Position numbers and translations under genes: made by a program
Part shown: positions 22,611-33,400 of the stretch, piece by piece
How positions within the stretch are numbered: the stretch's first letter is position 1
Layout of the letters: every line of letters starts with the position of its first letter
The notes under the pieces: generated by a model
The model's input: only the letters and a program-made list of their open reading frames with translations
Told to the model about the DNA's origin: nothing
The model's database searches: none
NCBI GenBank assembly: GCA_018857735.1
Contig: JABMCL010000994.1
Coordinates: forward strand, 124,501-188,500
DNA: 64,000 nt
Reading direction: 5' to 3'
Source: Alviniconcha marisindica
Lineage: Eukaryota; Mollusca; Gastropoda; Provannidae

Positions 22611-22934
22611 AGTAAGTAAACATGGTGCTTAACGTCCACAGAAACCGTAAGGCTTATTAGGGACGGGGAGATGGGGGGAAAGGGGGTACGGAGGTGGGGG
22701 GAGAGGGAGATTATATACCTATCGCTACACTGTCACCACCAGAATGATTCCTGCATTAAGATGGGCAGCGATGAGAGCCATTTTAATGTTTCAGTAGGAA
22801 GTGATGGACAAAGTCACAGGACAGTGTCCACAAACCACAACCTTTTTGAAGAGAAAGGAGAGCCGAAGCGGTATCGAACCGAGGTCCTTCCGCTTACCAG
22901 CCTAACGCCTTACCGCTAGGCCAAACCGGCTCAC
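22611..22934 (-). mobile_element. tRNA-derived SINE, family B, complete copy
   Basis: On the minus strand it starts GAGCCGGTTTGGCCTAGCGG (box A) with box B GGTTCGATACC about 40 bp later. It ends with GTTTCTGTGGACGTTAAGCA and a TTAC tail (TTTACTTACTTACT). A perfect 17-bp target duplication, GTCATATAACATCAGTA, lies at 22594-22610 and 22935-22951. The insertion falls across the right end of the inverted-repeat element. Confidence 0.88.
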
Positions 22935-22951
22935 GTCATATAACATCAGTA
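22935..22951. repeat. Target-site duplication of SINE B, right copy
   Basis: Identical to 22594-22610; marks target-primed insertion of the SINE. Confidence 0.9.
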
Positions 22952-23259
22952 GCATATATGCACATATATACTCCTGTTGAATTCATATATAATGTTTTCT
23001 TATTGGACCCTTTATTATTTACAACGAAGGAACTGTCTCCTGACTCAGTGACTGCAACACTTAGCAATACCAAGGTGTTAGAAGAAACAGTGTTTTGTAC
23101 TCTGATTAGAGAAATTCATCAATCAAAACAAACTGTATAATTAATAATAATACCTTAGACCAATAATCTTCTCACCTGTATCCAGTTTTCTAAGTAGCCT
23201 ATAGAGTATACTGATAGTTAAAACGGTGTTTATTACTAGTCTGTTCTTTCACTTTTCCC

Positions 23260-23271
23260 AAAGAGAGAGGA
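23260..23271 (+). promoter_or_regulatory. Polypurine tract of Ty3 element 1
   Basis: AAAGAGAGAGGA directly precedes the TG of the 3' LTR, where plus-strand DNA synthesis would be primed. Confidence 0.85.
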
Positions 23272-23676
23272 TGTAATGGTATAGTCCTATTTCACACTCA
23301 GCCTCTGCTCCCTTACTGCCCTACAGTCTGGAACCGCTCCCTTACTGCCCTACAGTCTGGAACCGGAGGCTCCCACCCCAACACATAAACAACCTGATAG
23401 CAGCTTCCAGACTGACACTGGTGTGGTCAGTAGTGACGATGCCCCAGAGCCACCCCCTTCCCCTCTCTTCACTGCTTCTCACACACTGGCCTCCCACTTG
23501 CTCTTTGTTCCTGCTACCCATCACATGTTCCTCTGTCCTGTGTGCTAGTTGTTAATGTTATATATATCTATGCCTCTAGTAATAAATAATGCCTTGTGAC
23601 TCAGCCATGTGTTAGTGTATTGAATAAAAGAGAACCCCAACATTATTGTGCTCAACACAAATAGCATTACAATACA
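23272..23676 (+). repeat. 3' LTR of Ty3 element 1
   Basis: 405 bp, matching the 5' LTR apart from about a dozen substitutions, a 29-bp tandem duplication (unit GCTCCCTTACTGCCCTACAG plus nine bases, near 23308-23365) and an extra six bases. These two indels account exactly for the 35-bp length difference. Confidence 0.92.
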
Positions 23677-23681
23677 ATATA

Positions 23682-24100
23682 CACACACACACAATGACAT
23701 CCTCAAACTATTTGAGGACAGCGAACCGACGGGGCTATAGGTGGAAATTGCCAAATTTTCAGCCACAATCATTATCACCCCAACCCGTCGCACCATATTC
23801 CAGATTCCTGGATGATAGCGATGTATTCTTCAAAAACAAAAACAACGTACAGTAAGAAAAATTTAACTTTTAAGCCGAGGTACGGCGATGCAAAATGATT
23901 CAAATGTAGCTTTTGATGGCATTCCCGCCCCCTTTTTAGAAGCAGAAATAACCTTAACACGTACAACTCAGGATCACCATCTGAAAGTAGCTATGTTTTG
24001 TAATGCCTGATTTAGAAGGTATCCACAAATTCACAATACTTCTATTTTCTAAGTTCTAGATACCTTCAAACAATTTCGTTTCTGTTGTTTCGAAGAGCCC
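23682..24100. other. Intergenic between Ty3 element 1 and the TMEM128 promoter
   Basis: A short CA run follows the target duplication. The rest is moderately AT-rich with no supported feature. Confidence 0.5.
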
Positions 24101-24364
24101 GCTTCCGGTAATTATTGTCCAATGACCAAGTGACCAATTACATACAACTGAATTTGTGAATATGATAGCCCTCATTCGAATTTACTATTTTTGGCATTTA
24201 TTCTGTGAAGTTGTAACTGTTCTTTCAGCGTTTGCTGTCAACAAATGTTCCTTTTGCTTAGATAAATCTTTTACTATTTTTAATTTTCGCCCGAAAGAAA
24301 TCACAGAAATCACCTGATTCTTTTGACGGTGTTTTGTGAAGCGTTGTTAAGTAGAAGCGTCAAA
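24101..24364 (+). promoter_or_regulatory. TMEM128: Probable TMEM128 promoter and 5' UTR
   Basis: About 250 bp upstream of the start codon lies GCTTCCGGT (24101-24109), an ETS-type site on the minus strand (ACCGGAAGC), followed by a CCAAT box (GTCCAAT, 24117-24123). ETS and CCAAT pairs are common in TATA-less housekeeping promoters. No TATA box stands at a suitable distance. The start site itself is unknown. Confidence 0.45.
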
Positions 24365-24449
24365 ATGGCGGCTAGTACAGAAGAAGCTGTCTTTCATAGG
24401 AAAGTTCAAAATCGCTTGGCCGACCGATATTTGGATGCACTGGAATTAG
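24365..24449 (+). CDS. TMEM128: TMEM128 exon 1 (start)
   Basis: The start context GTCAAAATGGCGG is a good Kozak match. It encodes MAASTEEAVFHRKV and a basic, amphipathic stretch ending in LDALEL. The 5' splice site is TTAG before GTATGT. Confidence 0.75.
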
Positions 24450-27400
24450 GTATGTTCCCACACGGGAATTGTGTACAACAGTGAAAAATAAATATTATTT
24501 GTTTATGGTAAAATCCTAGGAGATGGTCGGAGATTCCTTTACCGTTTTAAAAGTTACTTTGGCCAGTTTGGGTCACAAATATCATCACAATCAATAAATT
24601 GGTAGATTTGGACCACATTTAATCCGTAATGATTGTGATGATATTTGTAACCCAAAACAACTTCTAAAACGGTCCAGGAATTTCCGACCGTCTCCTTGGA
24701 TTTTGACCTTATAGTTATTTTGGGATCCCCCCCCCCCCCCCCCCCCTCCCTTTTTTTCTTCTTCTCTCTCTCTCTTCCATTTAGGAGCCTCCTTGGGCGT
24801 AATACGCTCAGGTGGTGGTGGTCTTTGTTGTGGCTTGGGCGCCACTTAAAAAGATTAGTGGTTAAAACTGTGAAAGGGTTAATAATATTTACAGGAAGCA
24901 GTGGTTCATGTGACTGTGGAAGTTGGCTGCAGGTTGTGGAGGCTGCAGCCAAGCTGGTTCCGGAAAAACTGAAATGAAGTTGCTGATGTGATAGCAATCA
25001 GAAGATAGTTCCACTTCCAGTCTCTTACAGTGCAGGGGGAAGAAGAGTTAAACTGATTGTGTTGAATAGTTAACAAGGGTTCAAGGGAGATAACCTAATA
25101 CTTTTGTTGTAATGGTTGCGACCTATGCACTGTGACCTTGTCACATGAGGTTATGAATACAAGCTCTCATCTCCATCATGGCCGTGTCATGTTGTTTATG
25201 TATGTGAGTGTCACCAACATCGCCCAAGAGCACACACACGCTCAGCCATCCAGATGAAACATGGTGTCAGAAGAAACTTTAAGTGACTGTGCTGACTGTG
25301 AGTACTGATATTCTTTACGATGGCGTTCAAGCCGCTGGAGAAATTCAATTTTCATCAGCCGGCAGGTTGGCCGGAATGGCGCGAAAGATTTTTACAATTT
25401 CGAGTAACATCGAAACTCAACAAAGAAGATGGAGAAATTCAGGTCTCAAGCCTTATTTACAGTATGGGCTCTGATGCTGAAAGAGTTTTCAGCCAGTTCA
25501 ACCTGAGTGAAGAGGAAGGCAAGAACTTTGATACAGTGTTAGAAAAGTTTAACACGCACTTTGTACCCCAAGTCAGCGTCATTCACGAGAGAGCAACGTT
25601 TCATAAACGAAGTCAAAGAGAAGGCGAAAGTGTAGAGGAGTATGTTAGAACTAGAAGCCTCTTTGAGTTGTCAGAGCATGCACAGTTTGCCAAGAAAGAA
25701 GAGACTATTAGTATTAGGGATAGACTCGTCCTAGGGCTACAGGATCAAGAACTTTCTCAGAAATTACAGCTTGAAAGCAACCTCACTCTTGACAAAGCAG
25801 TGACAATTGCAAGACAACATGAACTTTGTAAGACTCAGATTAAGGAGCAGAGACATGGTGCTGCTGCTGCAGTTGACTCCTTTTCTCGCGGACATCACAG
25901 ATTCACACATGGTGGTAGGCCTAGTCGTTGGGCTAAATCCAAGCAGATAGGCACAGGCACATGTAACACACAGTTGTGTACAAGGTGTGGCACAAAGCAC
26001 GATAAGGGGAACTGTCCAGCGAAGGGACAAAAGTGTCACAAATGTCAGAAATTCTCACATTTTGCACGTTGTTGTAAAACAAAGACTGTTAGTCAAGTTG
26101 AAGCTGATTCTCAACCACAGGTGCAGGGAGCATACTTTGTTGACTCTGTAGGTGGGGGCAGTGAAAACCCATGGCAAGTGACACTGGGTTTGTGTGGATG
26201 GAATGTGTCATTCAAGATAGATACTGGGGCTGATGTGAATGTTGTCAGTAAACGTACGTACGACAGCTTCACACGTACGCTTACGCTTCAGCCAACAAAC
26301 CTTGTTCTTCATAGCCCAGGATGTGTGATGAAAGTGCTCGGACAGTTTGAAACTTCAACTACAAAGAACATCCACTGAAAATCTTTGTGATTGACAGCGA
26401 GACAGACAGTTTGCTTAGCAGAGAGACTGCCAGTCCTATGAACTTGGTCAAAAGAGTGGGTTCAGTGTCCGCTGAAGTCAAATGTGAGCCAGTGAAGATC
26501 AAACTGAAAAGTGATGCCAGACCATACAGTGTTACCACAGCAAGATGGATTCCAATACCGCTGTTAGGTAAGGTTGAGAAAGAACTAAAGCGCATGAAAG
26601 ACAATGGTGGAAGTGACAGAACCGACAGAGTGGGTGTTGCCAATCATGCCAGTGCTCAAGCCATCAGGTGACATTCATATTTGTGTCGATTTGAAGAAGC
26701 TCGATCAGAGTGTTGAGAGAGAACGTTATGTCATTCCCGCTATTGATGAGATCGTCCACCAGCTACATGGCTCTTCGGTGTTCTCCAAATTGGACACAGC
26801 CTCTGGTTTCTGGCAGATACCGCTGGATCCAGAAATAGCCAAGTTGACGACGTTCATCACTCCTTTCGGGAGGTACTTCATGCAGCGTCTTCCTTTCGGA
26901 ATCTCAAGTGCTCCTGAGATTTTCCAGAGAACGATGACTGAAATGTTGCATGGCATTGATGGCATATTGTGCCATACTTCCATCATGGAAGAGCATGAAC
27001 TGCTACTGGGTCGTGTGTTCAAGAGACTGAAAGAAGTTGGTCTTCAACTCAATCCTGAGAAGTGTGAGTACAGGAAGTCAGAGATCACTTTCCTGGGACA
27101 TATCATCAGCAAGGATGGTGTTCGTGCTGATGACTCAAAGATCGCAGCAATGGTCAACATGACAGAGTCAACAGATGTTGCTGAACTCAGACGCTATCTG
27201 GGTATGGTGAACTACCTGGGCAGGTACTTACCGCACCTGTCATCCATTCTTTGACCTCTGAACGACCTGGTGAAGGAAACTGTTTGGACGTGGGGACCAG
27301 AACAAGCTGCTGCATTTGCCAAAGTGAAGGAGATGCTCACTACAAACCCTACACTGGCGTACTTTGATCCTGCCAAGCCGACCTTCATCAGTGCTGATGC

Positions 27401-30400
27401 TAGCAGTTACGGCTTGGGTGGTGTCCTGTTGCAGGAACATGAAGAGGGTCTGCATCCAGTCGCCTATTGTTCCAGGACATTGACCAAAGCAGAAACTCAC
27501 TATGCACAGATCGAGAAAGAGTGCCTCGCTTCAGTCTGGGCATGTGAGAGGTTCGACAGGTTCTTTCTGTGTTTAGAGATGTGCGTACTCTACACAGACC
27601 ACAAACCCCTGGTGTCATTGATCAACAGCAAGGATTTGTCTGAAACACCCTCACGCTGCCAGCGAATGTTGATGCGACTGATGCGCTACAAGCCTGTAGC
27701 GGAGTACGTACCTGGAAAGAACATGGCAGTGGCTGACATGCTTTCAAGAAACCCTATGAAAGCTTAAGACAGTACACAACTTTCAGAGGACGTGGATCTA
27801 CATGTGAATGTAATCACACCATCGTGGCCTGTTTCAGATGCAAAACTTGACTAAATCCGAGAGGAAACGAAGAAGGACATCAACCTCAAGACAGCTCTCG
27901 AGTACACAGTCACAGGGTGGCCGACATACAAACAAGATGTCAAGTTAGCTGCAAGAGACTTTTTTGCTATCAGAGGCGAGCTCAGTGTTTGCAACGGACT
28001 TTTGGTTAAGGGGGACAGGATCGTAATCCCTTATACCATGAGGAAAGAGATTCTGGAATGGATTCATGATGGACACATGGGAATCACCAAGTGTCGAGAG
28101 CATGCAAACCAGTCAGTGTGATGGCCACATGTCAGCAAGGACATTCAGGACTGAGTCGCCACCTGTGGACACTGTCGGACGTCGCAAGCAAGAGAACCAA
28201 TGTTGCCTTCATCATTGCCTGATCGTCCATTCCAGAAAGTGGGCGTGGACTTGTGTGAGTTTAGAGGACTGCAGTACTTAGTCATTGTAGACTACTATTC
28301 AAGGTACATTGATCTTGCACACTTGCCAAACATCACGTCTTCAACAGTGGTGAACAAGATGAAGAACAGTTTCGTACACCATGGTATTCCAGAAACAGTG
28401 ATATCGGACAATGGAACCCAGTTCACTTCAGCAGAATTCAAGACTTTTTCTGTGGATTGGAATTTCCAGCATGTGACTAGCAGCCCTCATTATCCACAGT
28501 CAAACGGAGAGGCAGAAAGAGCTGTGAAGACAGCGAGAGAACTCTTAAAGCAGGATGACATTTTACTCACTCTTCTGACCTATCGTTCCACTCCAGTTCC
28601 GGACTTGGGTGCTAGTCCTGCTGAGCTGGCATTCAGTAGACCACTACGAACAACATTACCTTCTCTACCAGGGACCCTCACTCCTCATACTGTTAACTAG
28701 GAGACGTTGCGAGAGCGTGATGCAGCATTCAAGCAGAAACAGAAGCGGAACTACGACCATCATCATGGTGTACGGCCTCTCCCAGAGCTTCACCCAGGCG
28801 ATTCTGTTTTCATCAAGTGTGATGGACAGAAGGGTTGGAAGCTGCCGGCAGAGGTGGTCCAGAAATGTGCGCCTCGTTCATACATTGTACAGTCAGCTGG
28901 AGGACAGCTGAGGTGCAATCGGAAGCATCTCCAACAATGGACAACCATCAACAGCAGTCCAGCCATAGCCAACGAAACAACGCCTGGACCAGCCTTTGTT
29001 CCTGACCAGTCCATGGGGCAGGAGCCTCAGGGTCAGCAGTCTCCATCCCTGTTGGGGAAGCCACCTGATCTTCAGTCTTCAGGGCAGCCTCCATCACCAT
29101 CACCATCATTGGAGCAGTCTCCACAAACTGTTCGTGGATCTTGGAAGGTTTGGGAGAACAAATGGGTTTTCAATTGTGACTTAAATGAGGAGTATGTTTG
29201 TGTATGGCGGATGGAGAAAGGCTACGGGACCCTGATGGGAGAAAGATCTCTTGCCTGAGTATTTCTTTTTGAACAGAGGGATCTTCAGTTTACGTGTGTC
29301 TGCAGTAGACCGTAAAGTATGGGATGGCGTGTAGATTTGTAAAAGGTCAGCGAGGTATTGAGGGGTGGAGGCAGTGACGGAGTTGTAACACTTGACAGTG
29401 CTTTCTCAAGAACTACAGATTACAAACAAAGCTAATATTTGTGTGTTATATTAGGGACAGAATCCCTTGATGGACTGTTGCTTACTAAACCTAATGAAAA
29501 GACAGAATAATATGTTTTTGAAGTCAAAGAAAAAAACTGCTGTTGTTATCTTCATTTCAGTTCATATTGTCTCATTTACTCATGACTCAACACACATAGA
29601 CTAATAATTACCCAAGTGATGTTCCAAACACCAGTCAGTGGATACATATTTAAATTCATGAAATTATATGTCGTGAAGTCCCAAGTATAATGACCATCAT
29701 GCAAGATCTAATGTATTTTTTACTTTTATAGTCAGCTGTAACAAACATGATCCAGAAATGCCAGAACACTCCGCATTGTGATTTGATCCCAAATGAATGA
29801 CGTACAGCCCACCAGGAAGTGTACCCAGTTATGTGTACCAGTCATGTAAAACTAAAAGAGATGAGAAATTTGAACAAAGATGCATGTCGTTTCTGATATT
29901 AAGTGTGTAACAAAATGAATTTCCGCCGAGGTACCACAGTGTTTACTACTAGTTGGACTACATTTTCATTTGACTGCAGTAACTGATCTTCAAAATAAGG
30001 TGAGTACATATTTTTTTAATTATTGTGTGATCCAATTTTATTTTTAACATTTAATGTGGTATATCATATGACTGAGAATATTGGCCAAATCTGTGATCAA
30101 CATGTGCTGGTGGTTCAGCTTTGCTAATCATATCCTCTGTAACAAACAAATCACCCAGGCATGTTTTGAGAGTTAAATTTACTTTCCACAGGACAGGAGA
30201 TTAATGCTCTTTGTGTTCATCTCATTCTTTGCTTCCTTTATTTTTATTCAACACCGAATAATGTGAATTATACGGTATACCATACAACAAATCATTGTTG
30301 TGTGTTACCAAGAATCAAACATTTCTGTCAGTGTCATGTGTCATCTCTTGTGTAATGTACAACATTAATTTGACATGGTTTTTGAATCTTCAGTGAGCAG

Positions 30401-33400
30401 CATCTTTAACAGTGTCAGTGAATCACTAAATATTTCCTTTTAAATTACGGTTCCCATGCCCGACTCCAATGAAGGTAACTGATGAACTGCCTTCATCTGA
30501 TTGGGAAAACATCACATATCCCGTTGATTCCAGGTCACACTACACAAGCTTCTCCAAATAAAACCAGTAAAGTTAAATTGCCAGAATGTTTATACATGTC
30601 CATTCAGAATTTAGAATAGAAGAATTGCTGAATAGTACAAGTTTTAAATCTGTGCCAGATATTGTTTTTAATTGCCTGACCATTTGTATTCAAGACTTGT
30701 GGTTATTGTTTATATTAAACAATGATTTGTCACAGTGAGTGTTTATTGTTTTGCTTGTTGGTCAACACCAGAAGTGATCTTGTTTATCTTAGCTGGAGCT
30801 TCCACTTGCTTCTGGACCCAGGGTACAGAGTATCTCCAGCAAGTCTCACAAAATGCTCAGTTTCAGCTGGTACATGGTACAGGTGACTGTTTAGCCGGAG
30901 CTTCCACTTGCTTCTGGACCCAGGGTACAGAGTATCTCCAGCAAGTCACACAAAATGCTGTTTCAGCTGGTACATGGTACAGGTGACTGTTTAGCCGGAG
31001 CTTCCACTTGCTTCTGGACCCAGGGTACAGAGTATCTCCAGCAAGTCACACAAAATGCTGTTTCAGCTGGTACATGGTACAGGTGACTGTTTAGCCGGAG
31101 CTTCCACTTGCTTCTGGACCCAGGGTACAGAGTATCTCCAGCAAGTCACACAAAATGTTCAGTTTCAGCCGGTACATGGTACAGGTGACTTTATGTTTTA
31201 GTGGTAGACGGGGAACATTTACTGGTAAAAACAGGTACATGCCAGTGTGTCAGAGGCTCTGATCACATCAATATTAAGCTTAATCATAACCTTTCCATGT
31301 TTGTTTTTTCTTCAAATTATGTACCCTTCTCTATCCCCTTTTTACCCTTATTCTGTGTGATAGTACTGAACTTGAGTTCGTATATATATAGACTTTGATT
31401 TTCTGTAGCAGTAGCAGGTTGTATTCTCTTGATTCACAAATTGTTCTAAAGTATACATATTGACTGAAATTTAATTGTGATGTTACATTCTGTTTTTGTT
31501 AGGTTCTTCAGTGTGAGCCTGTTGCTGGAGAAGCAAAGGTGAAATTTCTTTGTCACAGAGGAACTTTTTACAGTTTCCCTGCAGTCAACTATGTCACCTG
31601 GGTACAAACAGAGGACATTATCCTGCGATATCCACCAACCATCAGCTTCCACGGACATTTTTTTTCCCCTTCTAAATAAGCAGACAAAATTCTGTCAATA
31701 AAATCTGTTTCAGAATGAACTTGGTGTTTTGTTTACCTGTGGCGTGAAAAAAAGTGTGATCTCACAATTTATGGTTTCCATGTAACCTACACAATTGTAC
31801 ACTGAATTACACATGTATTACAACTCCAGGGCCTCATGTAGATAAGGAAGCTACCAACATGAGAACTTGAAACAGTAGAAAATTACATTTTTGATTCCAT
31901 TTCATTTTCTCAGTATGTGTGTGTGATTTGGGGGAGGGGTGGAGGGATGAGAATAGTGCTGGTTATGCTTGTGTTTATTGTATATTATGATGTGTGCAAT
32001 ACTGAGTGTTGTTGCGTACTTTTTAAGTATTAATCTTTTAGTATTACATATGTACACTGTCTTCTCTCTTTTTTTTAATGTATATTGTCTTTGTTCTTTA
32101 TGTGTGGCACCCTCATTTTCCTTTGAAGGAATAAAGAATTTCTTGACTTGGCAAGGATAATTGACACAGTTTGAAAGTGTGTAAGTTACGGTTTCTACCA
32201 AGACGTATATCATCCTTTCTATAATTTTTTTAACTTTTTAAATATATTTTTTGCAAACAGTAATTGGCTAGAAGTCCACACACACCAAAACAAATTTTAC
32301 CATCATAAGTTATTTTAGTACTAAGTAAATGATGCTTAATGGATATTGTGTAACTTACGTGATCTGAAAGACCATGGTTCACAAAATACAGTTAAAAAAA
32401 CAGCAACAGTGAAAGCATTTCTTGGTGGTGGTGTTGTCAAAGGGACACATGTCTAATCTTTACTAGGAACTGTCTTTGGAGCATTTTCTTGCACTTTATT
32501 TTGTAATGTTCATGTCCTGAATCTATGGTTCAGTACTGGAGATGTTCACATTTGTATAGAAGATAGTTCATCAGAGTGTGTTAGTACTGTCAGTGTTACT
32601 ATCTGGTGCATCTAGATCTAGGTCTTTCCTTTCGTAGATGTGCTCTCGTTATCTTTTTGTATACAGAATTTCAAAATTCAGTTTTAAGTGCTTTCACAGC
32701 AAGTCTGTAGTAGTATTTTCAAAATATTATATATATAATTATGCTCTTCATGACATGGAGCAGAAAGCTGCAAAAAAGAAACATACTGCATATTGTCATT
32801 GTGAATCATTACACACAAACATGCATATCTGGCACACTAAGCTGGGGCCTGGTGCGCTACACTTTGAACCACTCATCACCTGTAGTGTTGTGATAATTAA
32901 TAAATTATATGTTGTAATATGTGTTTTTACCTGATGCACTGAAACTTAGCAGTATCCATTACAGTAGTCACACAGTTGTATGACTCTCACTCTCAGATTT
33001 GCTTTGTGTGTGTCACTGTGTGTTTCAGACTATCACAGTATCAGTCATAATTTAACTTTTAAGTCTCTGGTACAGTTGATAGTGGTTGTGACAGGAACTT
33101 CTGAGATTTCAGGAACCATGCTTACAAAGTTTCATGCCAAGACTGGCCCCCTAAATCCTAAAGGGTGATTAACAGAATAAACATATCACTGATTTCAGTT
33201 TAAAAAAAATCTGAAACAAAGAAGAAAAAATGAAGAAGAAAAAAGAAAAAGAAACTTGTAATAAATAAGTGTTCTTTTGACCTTTTATGTGTTTGGATAC
33301 TGATTTCAATACTCAGAAAAAGGTGGATTTGGCTACTAACATCTCTGTTTTACGTGCACCAGAAACAAAAGATGTTCAGTTATGCACTATCCACCCAACT

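Larger units (their letters stand above)
15526..23681 (+). mobile_element. Ty3/gypsy LTR retrotransposon 1, with nested insertions
   Basis: The element has a 5' LTR (15531-15900), a primer-binding site, one gag-pol reading frame, a polypurine tract and a 3' LTR (23272-23676). ATATA directly precedes the 5' LTR and follows the 3' LTR, consistent with a 5-bp target duplication, although the site is AT-rich. The pol order is protease, reverse transcriptase, RNase H, integrase, which defines Ty3/gypsy. A 2.2-kb inverted-repeat element and a SINE interrupt the stretch between pol and the 3' LTR. Without them the element would be about 5.6 kb. The LTRs differ at roughly a dozen bases plus two indels. 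Confidence 0.9.
25108..29400 (+). mobile_element. Ty3/gypsy retrotransposon 2, no 3' LTR found
   Basis: It lies in TMEM128 intron 1 in sense orientation. A putative short 5' LTR ends at 25261, followed by the primer-binding site, gag with zinc knuckles, protease, reverse transcriptase, RNase H and integrase. The coding part has several stops and frame shifts and lacks the RT catalytic box. I found no second copy of the LTR after 29258; TGTAACACTTGACAGTGC at about 29384, after a purine-rich stretch, could be a diverged LTR start. Confidence 0.8.

Noticed and set aside
24591..24845. Minus-strand ORF with poly-Gly and PPPPERITPKEAPK
   Set aside because: It runs through a C homopolymer and the hairpin element; no homologue recognised.
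30735..30986. ORF with repeated GASTCFWTQGTEYLQQV
   Set aside because: It is a product of the 100-bp minisatellite; the unit length is not a multiple of three throughout, and there is no splice or start support.
30791..31192. CRISPR array
   Set aside because: The repeats are contiguous with no unique spacers, and the genome is eukaryotic.
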